A program made the translations under genes and the position numbers. The notes under the pieces are model-generated. The model was not told the DNA's origin. It searched no databases and was given only the letters and a program-made list of their open reading frames with translations. Shown here piece by piece: positions 25,314 to 34,172 of a stretch of 64,000 nt of DNA. The number at the start of each line of letters is the position of its first letter. The stretch's first letter is position 1. The stretch is from assembly GCF_943193175.1 (NCBI RefSeq), contig NZ_CALPDF010000006.1, forward strand, positions 124,001 to 188,000, read 5' to 3'. Source of the DNA: Neobacillus muris (GTDB lineage: Bacteria > Bacillota > Bacilli > Bacillales > Cytobacillaceae).

Positions 25314-26192
25314 ATGAATAATCGAAAAAGAAAAGTAGCGGACATCGCCTTAAAGCTTTTTGTTGAAAAAGGAATTCAGCAAACCTCTATACAGGAAATT
25401 ATTGATAAAGCCAATATTTCAAAAGGAACATTCTACAATTATTTCACTTCAAAAAATGACTGCATCGCCGACATATTGGAAATCCTCCGCTATGATGCCA
25501 GCCAGCAGAGAATTGCGGTACAAGTCGGAAAAGATAAGAAGGACCGCCAAGTCTTTATCGAGCAAATAACGATTTTGATTCGTCTAAATGAGGAACGGAA
25601 CTTAAGTGCCTTGTTTGAGGCCATATTGCATTCCAATGAATCAGAACTGAAAAAATTAGTCCTGCAGCATCGGGTTTATGAAATGGAATGGCTGGCTAAT
25701 CGTTTAATTGAGGTTTTCGGAGAAGAGATTCGGGATTACGCGTTTGAAGCAACCGTATTGTTTTATGGCATGCTTCAGCATATGCTTTTTACAATCAAAA
25801 TTACAAATAGTCCATATTCCTTACATCAATTAGTCGATGCGATTCTTTCGTATATTGAATTGATCCTGCCTAATATGATCGAGAATAATAGAACAATGTT
25901 AAATTATTCGGCCATTGATTTATTGCGCACCAATGTTGATAAAAAAATGGTAACCACCGAGGAATTAAAGGAATTAGCCAATCAGCTTCAGAACCAGTAT
26001 AAATTCAATGAAGAGCAGCAGGATTTATTTGATGTCATTATGGAAGAATTACAAAGAGACCGGGTACGAAAGGTTGTCCTTCAACCTTTATTGAAACCGT
26101 TCAACCAATTATTTCACGAAACGCCATTAGAATCACAGGTACATAAATTTACGAATATGGTATGGTATTACTTAAAAATGAAATCAATTTGA
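25314..26192 (+). CDS. TetR/AcrR-family repressor
   Basis: A 292-residue regulator with the TetR helix-turn-helix at residues 10-55 (ALKLFVEKGIQQTSIQEIIDKANISKGTFYNYF). The C-terminal ligand domain is longer than usual for the family (about 200 residues). ATG 25314 follows AGGAGG. It presumably represses the divergent MFS pump and itself through the twin operators, releasing when the pump's substrate binds. Confidence 0.92.
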   Translation: MNNRKRKVADIALKLFVEKGIQQTSIQEIIDKANISKGTFYNYFTSKNDCIADILEILRYDASQQRIAVQVGKDKKDRQVFIEQITILIRLNEERNLSALFEAILHSNESELKKLVLQHRVYEMEWLANRLIEVFGEEIRDYAFEATVLFYGMLQHMLFTIKITNSPYSLHQLVDAILSYIELILPNMIENNRTMLNYSAIDLLRTNVDKKMVTTEELKELANQLQNQYKFNEEQQDLFDVIMEELQRDRVRKVVLQPLLKPFNQLFHETPLESQVHKFTNMVWYYLKMKSI

Positions 26193-26296
26193 TTCAGCAA
26201 ACTATTCTAGTTTTTTGAACGATAGGATCGTTCTTATTCCCATCATGAAGGCTGCTAAAAGGATATCCTTAAGCAGCAATGTTTGGACATTTTATC

Positions 26297-26333
26297 AAAA
26301 AGAAAGGCCGCAAAATTTGCGGCCTTTCTTTTT
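26297..26333. terminator. Bidirectional terminator
   Basis: A GC-rich stem (AAAGAAAGGCCGCAAA and complement) is flanked by A and T runs on both sides. It serves the TetR gene and the convergent 41-residue gene. Confidence 0.85.
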
Positions 26334-26341
26334 GGGCAGTT

Positions 26342-26467
26342 TTATTTTCCGGGTCTTTCTTGCGCCTTCAATGCTACACTTTCCAATCCAGTTTGAGCAA
26401 ATTCAACATCTGTTTTTGGCAAAGCCCGCTTACTCTTTTTTGGCTGATTATTCTTATTTTTTGCCAT
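26342..26467 (-). CDS. 41-residue basic protein, unknown function
   Basis: MAKNKNNQPKKSKRALP... is Lys/Asn/Gln-rich and lacks hydrophobic segments, which recalls small spore proteins, but it does not match a named SASP that I know. ATG 26467 (or 26470) has GGTGG about 5-8 nt upstream. A terminator stem begins 9 bp after the stop. It is convergent with the TetR gene. Confidence 0.6.
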   Translation of the reverse strand: MAKNKNNQPKKSKRALPKTDVEFAQTGLESVALKAQERPGK

Positions 26468-26663
26468 CATTACACCACCAAATATGTAATTTTGAACCAC
26501 TATCAATTATAGTTTGCTTTCCTTTTTGCAGACTATGCATTCCCTCGTTTAGAGTTCCCCTTATCCATATCAAAAAGAATGGAATCAGTCTGTTATGTAA
26601 ATGAAATCCTGGCAACAATAATACAAAAAATATAACAAAATACGGTGTGCGGAGGAGATTCAT

Positions 26664-27341
26664 TTGTATAAAGATTTAGCCTTGGAATTAATTGTAGGAT
26701 TTGTGGCCCTTCTTCTTGTTTTAAAACTGCTGGGCAGACTTCAGTTTTCACAGATAACTCCCTTTGACTTTATCACGGGAATGGTAATGGGCAATCTCGT
26801 GGGTGATGCTGCCTTTGATGAAAAGACCGGATTAGGGGAAATTCTTTTTAGTATTGCCATTTGGGGTTTGCTCATTTATTGTGTGGAACTATTAACACAA
26901 AAGTCTGCCTTCCTCAGATCATTTTTAGAAGGCACACCCTCCTTCTTAGTTTATAAAGGACGGATTGTTTATAAGAACATTAAGAAAAACAAAATGGATC
27001 TAAATGAGTTCCAGCAGCTCATGAGAAAAAAAGGATATTTTTCCATTTATGAGGCAGAATATGTCATTTTGGAGCGAGATGGCGAAATCAGTGTAGTGCC
27101 GAAGCATAAGTACGGCGCCCCTACCAAGCAGGATCTAAGCATCCCCGCCAAGCCTGTCAACCTCCCTATTGCTGTGATCTTGGATGGAAACCTGGTGGAA
27201 CAGAACCTTAAAGAGACAGGTCACAATGAGGAATGGCTTAAAGATCAGTTATCGAAAAAAAATATAAAAAACTATAAAGAAATCTTTTATGCAGAATGGC
27301 AGGAGGACCGCGGACTACAAATAAGTACCTATAATAACTAG
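26664..27341 (+). CDS. DUF421 (YetF-family) membrane protein
   Basis: A 225-residue protein with three N-terminal membrane segments and a two-part cytosolic domain. The conserved family stretch ITPFDFITGMVMGNLVGDAA is clear, as is PTFLVYKGRI-like PSFLVYKGRIV. Start TTG 26664 follows GGAGGAG. Bacillus carries several YetF-type paralogues, some linked to sporulation; the biochemical function is unknown. It stands alone. Confidence 0.88.
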   Translation: MYKDLALELIVGFVALLLVLKLLGRLQFSQITPFDFITGMVMGNLVGDAAFDEKTGLGEILFSIAIWGLLIYCVELLTQKSAFLRSFLEGTPSFLVYKGRIVYKNIKKNKMDLNEFQQLMRKKGYFSIYEAEYVILERDGEISVVPKHKYGAPTKQDLSIPAKPVNLPIAVILDGNLVEQNLKETGHNEEWLKDQLSKKNIKNYKEIFYAEWQEDRGLQISTYNN

Positions 27342-27474
27342 GAGGATCCTTATGCTTTTCTAATTCTATACAGCCATCTAGCTGCTGCCTGCACTCTGTT
27401 TTATCCGATATGCATATTTTCACCTTTTTTAGGACACGATATTTTTGTTATGTTAGAGAATAGGATGATATAGC

Positions 27475-28053
27475 ATGAACTACTTACTATTTAAGGCAAT
27501 AAATCAAATGGCTGGGCACTCTCACATCACTGATTGGCTGATGGTAATGATTTCAAGACGTTCCCGGTTTGTTTACTTATTGGTATTTGTATACCTTGTC
27601 AGCCCAAGAAAGGCCAATAAAAAGTTGCTGCGTTCTGCCAGTGTATCTTTTGTGGTCGCCTATTTGGTCAGTGTTCTACTTAAACTAATGTTCAACCGGA
27701 AACGACCGTTTTTAAAACACGGAGTTTATTTATTGCCTCCAGTTCCCTCTAAAAACAATTCCTCTTTCCCAAGTAAGCATACGGTACTGGCATTTGCTCT
27801 ATCAGCAGTGGTCTATGTGTATCACCGAATGGCAGGAATAGGTCTTTCTTTGCTATCATTTTTAGTAGGTTTTTCCCGAATCTGGATGGGTCAGCATTAT
27901 CCATTCGATATATTGGGCAGCGCCATTCTTGGAAATGTGATTTCCTATGCCGTCAAAATGACTGAAAAGGTTTGGGTGCCGATTTATAATCGGTTGATTC
28001 GTTTTTCTAAGGAATATATTTCTTCCCTGAGTTTTAATTCAGAAAATAAATAA
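27475..28053 (+). CDS. PAP2-superfamily phosphatase (undecaprenyl-diphosphatase-like)
   Basis: A 192-residue membrane phosphatase with about five to six membrane segments. The three PAP2 motifs are LMFNRKRPF, SSFPSKHT and SRIWMGQHYPFDILG, holding the conserved Lys/Arg, two His and Asp. The middle motif has Lys where PSGH normally has Gly. BcrC-type members dephosphorylate undecaprenyl pyrophosphate and confer bacitracin tolerance; whether this one does is not proven. ATG 27475 has AGGATGAT upstream. Confidence 0.87.
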   Translation: MNYLLFKAINQMAGHSHITDWLMVMISRRSRFVYLLVFVYLVSPRKANKKLLRSASVSFVVAYLVSVLLKLMFNRKRPFLKHGVYLLPPVPSKNNSSFPSKHTVLAFALSAVVYVYHRMAGIGLSLLSFLVGFSRIWMGQHYPFDILGSAILGNVISYAVKMTEKVWVPIYNRLIRFSKEYISSLSFNSENK

Positions 28054-28069
28054 CAATTCCTTATATGTA

Positions 28070-28099
28070 AAGCCGCCCGGAGTGAATCGGGCGGCTTTT
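28070..28099 (+). terminator. Rho-independent terminator after PAP2 gene
   Basis: The GC-rich perfect stem AAGCCGCCCG/CGGGCGGCTT is followed by TT, 16 bp after the stop. Confidence 0.85.
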
Positions 28100-28161
28100 G
28101 CAAGCTGGTTATATGTTAGGATTTAAGGATGAAGCATGACGCTTCCTTTATTCTAAGTATA

Positions 28162-28341
28162 TTATGGCGCTGCCGGCTGACATTTGTCAGGAGAATTAAT
28201 AACTTGATATTCCTCTTCTAGTTCACTCAAAGACATCTCATAAAGGTGCTTATTATTGATTTTAAACACCCCCATTTGGATGAGCTGGTCAATCAAGGTT
28301 TGTCTTCTTTCCTGGACAGCTTCGTGAAGTAACTCGTTCAC
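28162..28341 (-). CDS. FbpA-family small protein (Fur-regulated basic protein type)
   Basis: A 59-residue protein from GTG 28341, with GGAGGT 8 nt upstream. The core LIDQLIQMGVFKINNKHLYEMSLSELEEEY matches the FbpA family of Bacillus, where FbpA helps the FsrA small RNA in iron sparing. A TATAAT is present about 45 bp upstream of the start, but I found no convincing Fur box, so iron control of this copy is doubtful. Only the middle of the protein is conserved, and the protein is acidic rather than basic. Confidence 0.8.
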   Translation of the reverse strand: MNELLHEAVQERRQTLIDQLIQMGVFKINNKHLYEMSLSELEEEYQVINSPDKCQPAAP

Positions 28342-28744
28342 TTTATGAAACCTCCATTCACAGACTTTTTAACCGTTGCAAAATATATTATAAACTGTCC
28401 TTTTTCCAAATATTGTCGAACTTACTGTTATCATTGTTTTGTAAGGCAGCTTTAATGAACGCAATAAACTGGGTGAAACGGCGGGCGAATTTTTAAGATT
28501 TGTTAACAAAAGTGGTATTTTCCTCATAGTTAGCCAATGATTCCGCGGTTTATTTGTCATTTGGAGCATTCAGTTTGTTTCCCCAATGGTTACATTAGGA
28601 ATTATTTGCTAAAACGAAGGCAAATATTCTATATGGATCAACTAATGCCGCTTTTCGATGCAGGAATTGATTATTTTTGCGGTTAAAATGGTTTATTTGC
28701 TATACTTTTATCAAACTATTATTCCTGTGACTAGGGTGGACCGT
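28342..28744. other. Intergenic region, about 400 bp
   Basis: AT-rich divergent promoter space between the FbpA-like gene and the metallo-hydrolase gene. It holds a TATAAT at about 28388-28393 (minus strand). I see no other gene, operator or hairpin. Confidence 0.5.
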
Positions 28745-29659
28745 ATGAAGCGATATGAGAATTTGGATCATATAACGAACGATAAATCTTTTAATGATAT
28801 GAGAAAGTGGCAAAGGGAAAGAAAGAGCAAGGTTAAGGATTTATCGGTGAATATTGGGCAATACCCTGACAAAAGGATCCAAGAGGTACAACAAAACAGA
28901 AGCCGGACGGCTTACACTTGGATTGGGCATTCAACATTTTTGATTCAAATGAACGGACTGAACATTTTAACGGATCCCGTGTGGGCCAAGCGGATGGGGT
29001 TTGAGAAACGGTTAACAGAACCGGGGATTGCCCTGGCTGACATTCCAGATATCGATCTAGTCGTCATCTCACATGGGCATTATGATCATCTTGATTTTCC
29101 TACATTAAAGAAGCTGAAAGGTAATCCGCAATATTTTGTACCGGTTGGATTAAAGTCCCTTTTTGTCAGGAAGGGCTATCATAAAGTGAAAGAATTCAAT
29201 TGGTGGGAAAGTGCAGAGTTTGGAGGTTTAACCGTTCATTTTGTACCTGCCCAGCACTGGACACGGCGATCGCTTTGGGATATCAATACCTCCCACTGGG
29301 GCGGCTGGATTTTTGAATCTCAGCAAGAAACCTATTATTTTGTTGGAGATACAGGTTACTTTAGAGGGTTTAAACTAATCGCGGAACGGTTCAATCAAAT
29401 TGATACTGTATTTATGCCAATCGGCGCCTATGAGCCCGAATGGTTTATGGCCGTCTCCCATATCTCGCCCGAAGACAGCGTCAAGGCATTTATGGAACTG
29501 GGAGCCAGCCGCTTCGTCCCAATGCATTACGGTACTTACCGCCTCGCCGACGACACCGGACCCGAAGCACTCGAACGCCTGCTAAAAGCATGGGACCAGC
29601 AGCAGCTCCCTAAACAACAACTAAAAATCCTGCTGCACGGTGAAACAATAATGAAATAA
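28745..29659 (+). CDS. Metallo-beta-lactamase-fold hydrolase (UlaG/NAPE-PLD-like)
   Basis: A 304-residue protein with the MBL motifs ISHGHYDHLD (HxHxDH), PAQHWTRRS, FVGDTGYF and MHYGTYR. The order fits the lactamase_B_2 group that includes NAPE-phospholipase D and UlaG lactonase. ATG 28745 is chosen because AGGGTGG lies 5 nt upstream; longer starts lack ribosome sites. A cytoplasmic phosphodiesterase or lactonase role is likely but the substrate is unknown. Confidence 0.9.
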   Translation: MKRYENLDHITNDKSFNDMRKWQRERKSKVKDLSVNIGQYPDKRIQEVQQNRSRTAYTWIGHSTFLIQMNGLNILTDPVWAKRMGFEKRLTEPGIALADIPDIDLVVISHGHYDHLDFPTLKKLKGNPQYFVPVGLKSLFVRKGYHKVKEFNWWESAEFGGLTVHFVPAQHWTRRSLWDINTSHWGGWIFESQQETYYFVGDTGYFRGFKLIAERFNQIDTVFMPIGAYEPEWFMAVSHISPEDSVKAFMELGASRFVPMHYGTYRLADDTGPEALERLLKAWDQQQLPKQQLKILLHGETIMK

Positions 29660-29668
29660 AGGAAAGAA

Positions 29669-29722
29669 AGGGACAGTCCTTCGCTGTGGTAAAGCATTAA
29701 TACAATGGGGGACTGTCCCCTT
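29669..29722. repeat. Palindromic intergenic repeat with GGGGACTGTCCCC core
   Basis: GGGACAGTCC at the left end and GGGGGACTGTCCCC at the right end flank about 30 bp, so either end can fold alone or pair with the other. The same 13-bp core occurs at 31685 and 50226. Confidence 0.65.
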
Positions 29723-29766
29723 CGATATTAAAGAGTTACTGTATTGCTCGGATGTTGCCAATTTGT

Positions 29767-31557
29767 TTAGAGAATTTCTGCGAATTCTGTTACTAGTTGT
29801 TTGAATCGGTTTAATGCGTTGGCAATTGGTTCTGGGGTGGTGAGGTCTACCCCTGTTTTCTTTAGAAGTTCTAGCGGATAGTCTGAGCTTCCGCTTTTCA
29901 GGAAGTCTAAATATGAAGCTTTTATACCTTTTTCGCCAGCTAGGAGCCTTTCTGCAATGTGAATTGCTGAAGCGTAACCGGTAGCATATTTATACACATA
30001 GAACGGCCGGTAGAAATGCGGAATTCTTGACCATCCATATTTGACTTCCTCATCAAATACCACAACATCTCCTTGGTATTCCCGGAACAAGGATTCGTAA
30101 ACCTGATTGAATGCTTCCACATTCAGCGGCTTGCCTGCTTCCGCCAATTCATGAGTGATTTTTTCAAACTCGGCAAACATAACCTGGGTAAAGAAGGTCC
30201 CTTTAAATTGATCAATAAAATGATTCAACAAATGTTTCCGCTTCTGATTGTCTGTTTGCTTTTCTAGCAAGTAATGAATTAACAAAACCTCGTTGACGGT
30301 TGAAGCCACCTCCGCCACAAAGATACTGTACCCCGCGGAAATTCTAGGCTGATGCTTGCTTGAATAATAAGAGTGCATGGCATGACCAAGCTCGTGAGCC
30401 ATGGTAAACATGCTGTCTAAATCATCGTTTTGGTTCAATAAGACAAATGGATGGACTCCGTAAACGCCTAAATTATAGGCACCTGAGCGTTTCCCCGGCG
30501 TTTCCCGGACATCTATATAACGAGCTTCTTTAAAAGTTTTAAGGGTATTGACATAATCCTCCCCAAGCGGTGCTAATGCCTCTAGGATAATATCAAAGGC
30601 TTCATCATAAGAAATCTCCCACTTCACACCTTCAGTCAATGGAACATTGAGGTCGTATTGACGTAATTCCTCTACACCCAATTTAGTTTTTCGAAGCTCA
30701 CTATACTGATGCAACGGACCAATATTCGCTTTGGCTGCCTCTATTAAATTTTCATAGACTTGCTTTGGCACCATGTCACCAAATAAACCTTTTTCCAGTG
30801 CTGACGGATATTTTCTCAGCCGTGATAAGCTAACATTGGTTTTGATATTTGCTGCGAGGGTTGAGGCAATCGCATTCTTTAACTGTAAATACGGTTTGTA
30901 ATAGGCTTTATAGGCTTCTTGACGTTTCCTGCGGTCCTCGTCCTCAATCCACTTGGAGTACATCCCCCTCGTTAATTCGACTTTACTGCCATCCTCCAAT
31001 GTGACTTCACCAAATTGGATGTCGGCGTTATTAAGCATATTGTAGGTTTGGCTTGGTGCCGAAAGGGCTTCTCCCAGATTGGATAGTACTTCTTCCTGTT
31101 CCTTGGTAAGGACATGTTTTTTATAACGATAGGTATCGAGCAAATCTTCTTCATAATACTTCAAACGGGGTTCCCGTTCTATATATTCCTTTAATGTGCT
31201 TTCCTCTAGCCCTAAGAGAAATGGCATAAAAAACGAAGACGCCGCACTGATTTTGACAGCAAGCTGCTTCGCTCGGTCGACCAATGACTGTGCTGCCGTA
31301 TCCCTTGTATCCACATCTGCCTGCAGCATTCCATATACATATACAAGATTAAATTTAGCCGATAATTGTTCCTTTGCTGATAAATATAGATATAGCGATG
31401 TCCCATCATGAATAGCACCATCGTATTTCTTAATCTTACTAATCATGCCTTCAATGGCCTGATAATCCTCTTCCCACTTTTCTAATGAACAATAAATATC
31501 CTGAAAATTCCACTTTTCATGCTCAGGAATTTCCATTCTCGATTGATAAGTCTTCAT
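29767..31557 (-). CDS. pepF: Oligoendopeptidase F (M3 metallopeptidase)
   Basis: A 596-residue cytosolic zinc peptidase. HELGH in SMFTMAHELGHAMHSYYS is the zinc site, with the third ligand Glu further on near STVNEVLLIHYL. Length and layout match PepF, which cleaves peptides of about 7-17 residues. It is likely a housekeeping peptide-recycling enzyme. ATG 31557 lies 6-10 nt after GGGGGAATGG. It stands alone between two palindromic repeats. Confidence 0.95.
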   Translation of the reverse strand: MKTYQSRMEIPEHEKWNFQDIYCSLEKWEEDYQAIEGMISKIKKYDGAIHDGTSLYLYLSAKEQLSAKFNLVYVYGMLQADVDTRDTAAQSLVDRAKQLAVKISAASSFFMPFLLGLEESTLKEYIEREPRLKYYEEDLLDTYRYKKHVLTKEQEEVLSNLGEALSAPSQTYNMLNNADIQFGEVTLEDGSKVELTRGMYSKWIEDEDRRKRQEAYKAYYKPYLQLKNAIASTLAANIKTNVSLSRLRKYPSALEKGLFGDMVPKQVYENLIEAAKANIGPLHQYSELRKTKLGVEELRQYDLNVPLTEGVKWEISYDEAFDIILEALAPLGEDYVNTLKTFKEARYIDVRETPGKRSGAYNLGVYGVHPFVLLNQNDDLDSMFTMAHELGHAMHSYYSSKHQPRISAGYSIFVAEVASTVNEVLLIHYLLEKQTDNQKRKHLLNHFIDQFKGTFFTQVMFAEFEKITHELAEAGKPLNVEAFNQVYESLFREYQGDVVVFDEEVKYGWSRIPHFYRPFYVYKYATGYASAIHIAERLLAGEKGIKASYLDFLKSGSSDYPLELLKKTGVDLTTPEPIANALNRFKQLVTEFAEIL

Positions 31558-31684
31558 TATCCATTCCCCCCTCTAAAGGTACATCCAGCCGTTTCCAGCC
31601 TATTACACTATTTTACCATGTTAATAGAAATCATATCCATCGCGGACGACCCCCTCGCCTTTACTGAGCTGCCGCGTTAATTAG

Positions 31685-31698
31685 ACGGGGGACTGTCC
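31685..31698. repeat. GGGGACTGTCCCC palindrome
   Basis: A single GGGGGACTGTCCCC in the promoter space between pepF and the acetamidase-like gene. It is identical to the 13-bp core of the repeats at 29669 and 50226. Confidence 0.6.
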
Positions 31699-31783
31699 CC
31701 AGCTTTGCTTCTCGTCCAAGAAGTGTTATATTAATATTGTAAATTTTTTAAATATACTATATTTTCTACAGGAGTGAGCATCA

Positions 31784-32719
31784 GTGTTACATAGGTTAGC
31801 GGTTGATGAAAGAAATTTGCATGGATCATTCTGTAAGGATTACCAGCCTGTTTTGACGGTTGATTCAGGGGATACGGTTCAGTTGACTACGCTGGATATT
31901 CAGTGGGGCTATTCCAGTTCTAAAGGAGAGGAAAGAGCCGTTTACCAGTCTCGGGAGAAGGAAGCAAAACCAGGCCATCCGATGCTTGGGCCGATTGCGG
32001 TACGCGGCGCAAAGCCAGGTACGGTGCTAGAAATCAAGTTAAATGATATTGTCCCTGGATGGTATGGACGCAATTGGGCTGGCGGGATCAAAAACTGGCA
32101 AAATGACAGTGTAGGAATTTCCGATATTGAACGAGTTCAGGTAGATTGGGAGCTAAATCCCACTACTATGACCGGCACATGCCAAATTGGCCAAAAATCG
32201 TTCCATGTTGGTCTTAGCCCGTTTATTGGGCTAATGGGAGTTGCCCCTGCAGAATCGGGAGTCCATACTACAACACCGCCACGTTATTGCGGCGGTAATA
32301 TTGATTGCAAGGAATTGGTTAAAGGAAGCAGTCTGTTTTTACCGGTAGCTGTTGAAGGCGCCCTCTTTTCCATTGGAGACGGGCATGCTCTTCAGGGTGA
32401 TGGCGAAGTCTCTGGGACAGCAATTGAATGCCCAATGGACTTAGTCGATTTTACATTAATTGTCCATGAAGGCCAGCAATTAACCATGCCTAGAGCCAAA
32501 ACTCCATCAGGCTGGATCACTTTCGGCTTTAATGAAGACTTAAATGCCGCTGCTGCCGCAGCCCTGAATGCCATGGTCGAACTCATGCAAGAGTTTTATA
32601 GCATTGAGAAAGCAGAAGCTATGGCATTGGCAAGCGCCGCAGTTGACTTACGTGTCACACAAGTGGTCAATCAGGTCAAAGGGGTCCACGCTTTCTTGCC
32701 ACACGGAGCAATCCGTTAA
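31784..32719 (+). CDS. Acetamidase/formamidase-family protein
   Basis: A 311-residue member of the FmdA/AmdA family. Diagnostic stretches are HPMLGPIAVRGAKPGTVLEI, PFIGLMGVAP, PPRYCGGNIDCKEL and SIGDGHALQGDGEV, which contain the conserved His, Asp and Glu positions. The family hydrolyses small amides such as formamide. Start GTG 31784 follows CAGGAGTG. It is a single-gene unit ended by a strong hairpin. The true amide substrate is unknown. Confidence 0.9.
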   Translation: MLHRLAVDERNLHGSFCKDYQPVLTVDSGDTVQLTTLDIQWGYSSSKGEERAVYQSREKEAKPGHPMLGPIAVRGAKPGTVLEIKLNDIVPGWYGRNWAGGIKNWQNDSVGISDIERVQVDWELNPTTMTGTCQIGQKSFHVGLSPFIGLMGVAPAESGVHTTTPPRYCGGNIDCKELVKGSSLFLPVAVEGALFSIGDGHALQGDGEVSGTAIECPMDLVDFTLIVHEGQQLTMPRAKTPSGWITFGFNEDLNAAAAAALNAMVELMQEFYSIEKAEAMALASAAVDLRVTQVVNQVKGVHAFLPHGAIR

Positions 32720-32750
32720 TACGATAATTGAAATACGATCCTCTAATGGG

Positions 32751-32794
32751 GTCAATAAAAGGATGAATCTTTGAGATCCATCCTTTTTATTGAC
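32751..32794 (+). terminator. Terminator after acetamidase-like gene
   Basis: GTCAATAAAAGGAT pairs with ATCCTTTTTATTGAC around a 15-nt loop, 31 bp after the stop. Confidence 0.8.
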
Positions 32795-32878
32795 AGTCAA
32801 ATTTGAATTAATATTCTGAACTATATAAAAATGATGTCCCTGGCAGTGACACATTAGAAAAACCATTGCATTTTTCTG

Positions 32879-33226
32879 TTAAAGTTTTAAATAGTGTGTA
32901 GAGTTTGGATAGGTCGATTGCCTTTGGAAGCCAAATGAATAATAAAATTTATCTGCAATCAATGTAACGGTATGCAATACTAGAACTTTATAATAAGATT
33001 TTGCCTTTAAAATGAGTAAATTTAACAAAACTGTTCCTACTGCGCTTCTTCGAAAAGCTTCTGCTGCATAAAACCTTCTTAACCTTCCAATTAGGGGGTC
33101 GTTTGAATACGGATCTCTATTAATACCCCCAATAGCGACTATTCCCTCTTTTTTAAAAACACCAATTAAAGCCTCCCCCTTCCTTTTTTTTTTCAAAGAA
33201 TACCCTCGGGTATTGTTCAACTTCAT
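32879..33226 (-). pseudogene. N-terminally truncated GNAT acetyltransferase
   Basis: The frame matches only the C-terminal part of a GNAT enzyme: IGVFKKEGIVAIGGI, then LIGRLRRFYAAEAFRRSAVGTVLLN (acetyl-CoA loop, degenerate) and ADKFYYSFGF. The expected 50-70 residue N-terminal region is missing; the upstream DNA instead holds the terminator of another gene. A run of ten A at about 33186-33195 may mark a frame problem. The best start, ATG 33226, lacks a good ribosome site. I judge it a decayed gene, but a minimal functional GNAT cannot be excluded. Confidence 0.6.
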
Positions 33227-33252
33227 AATGGGCTGCTTTCCACTAAAATAAA

Positions 33253-33280
33253 AAAGAAGCCCTCTCAAAGAAGAAGGCTT
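33253..33280 (-). terminator. Terminator after 47-residue gene
   Basis: AAGCCTTCT/AGAGGGCTT stem on the minus strand, followed by CTTTTTT, about 10 bp after the stop. Confidence 0.7.
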
Positions 33281-33289
33281 ACAATAATT

Positions 33290-33433
33290 TTAATGAACTC
33301 GAATTCTTTCAAAAACATCATCATCATGGTGGACTCGTGTATGCTTGGATTCTAGCCTTTCAAATTCCAGAGTCTCATCGATTGACTCAGCAAACAGCCA
33401 ATTTTTTAATTCAAATAAAAATTCAGTAAGCAT
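33290..33433 (-). CDS. 47-residue His/Asp-rich protein, unknown function
   Basis: MLTEFLFELKNWLFAES... has an amphipathic N-terminal helix and a histidine/aspartate cluster (HTRVHHDDDV) near the C-terminus that could bind metal. GGGAGGAAG lies 5-10 nt before ATG 33433, and a terminator follows, so it is probably a real small gene. I recognise no family. Confidence 0.65.
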   Translation of the reverse strand: MLTEFLFELKNWLFAESIDETLEFERLESKHTRVHHDDDVFERIRVH

Positions 33434-33586
33434 GGATGCTTCCTCCCACTTTTGAGTTATTGGGTTCCTGATACCTTTATTATACTCTTAACTAAGCATA
33501 ATGAAAGCGTTTGCAAAATGGACGGAATAGCAAAATAATAATAAATTTTCAATGAATTAAAAGCTAATGCTGGAATCAGCAGCAGC

Positions 33587-33976
33587 CTAGCGGTTCCCAC
33601 CCCAACCTGCTTTATTCTTTGATAAAAACCAGCCTCCTATTGCGATAAGAAGCATGACTGTCCAAAAAACACTATTCCAAATAAGTCCTTCAATAAAACC
33701 ATGAGGCATGAAATGTAAAGCAGTAAGTGCAAGAGTATGCATTAAAAGTTTGATCCCCACCCATACATCGAATAGATACGAAATGATAAAGATGGCACCA
33801 ACCCGAAAAGGAAACGCAAATAAGAGCCCCATATTGATCGCTTTGGTTTGTTGGCCTTCCGGCAAATGTTTCGCCATGATCGCCAGTACTAGAGCATTAT
33901 CCGCGGGTAATAACCCTTCTAAAAAAATCAAAATAATTAGAACCCATCCGTATTCCATTAACAAAGATAGTTCCAT
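33587..33976 (-). CDS. TerC-family membrane protein with large internal deletion
   Basis: A 129-residue protein. Residues 1-70 match the N-terminus of a TerC/YceF-type protein (LEGLLPADNALVLAIMAKHLP); residues 72-129 match the far C-terminus (VGIKLLMHTLA, FMPHGF, WNSVFWTVMLLIAIGGWF). The middle 100-120 residues expected in a 230-260 residue family member are absent and the join (FDVW-VGIK) is in frame. TerC proteins are implicated in manganese export or metal loading of exported proteins. The second acidic membrane motif is lost, so the product is probably inactive. ATG 33976 follows AGGGGGA. Confidence 0.8.
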   Translation of the reverse strand: MELSLLMEYGWVLIILIFLEGLLPADNALVLAIMAKHLPEGQQTKAINMGLLFAFPFRVGAIFIISYLFDVWVGIKLLMHTLALTALHFMPHGFIEGLIWNSVFWTVMLLIAIGGWFLSKNKAGWGGNR

Positions 33977-34172
33977 AACATCCCCCTATAGCTATGTAAT
34001 CATTGATTCTTTTGACTTCTTTTTCCTGCATATTGGCCATCATCGCCAATATTCTCTCATTGTGCCTGGAACCTTATACAATTTATTTGCAAGGCTCCAA
34101 TAATTTACCAATTTTAAAAATATTGATACAATTAAACTATCAAAAATCATGCGGCGAGGGAGAAATGAGCCA

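Noticed and set aside
28342-28560. Fur box upstream of the FbpA-like gene
   Set aside because: Only half-site fragments (TGATAAC) were found, no 7-1-7 palindrome.
33977-34172. yybP-ykoY manganese riboswitch before terC
   Set aside because: The conserved riboswitch sequence is not visible in the leader.
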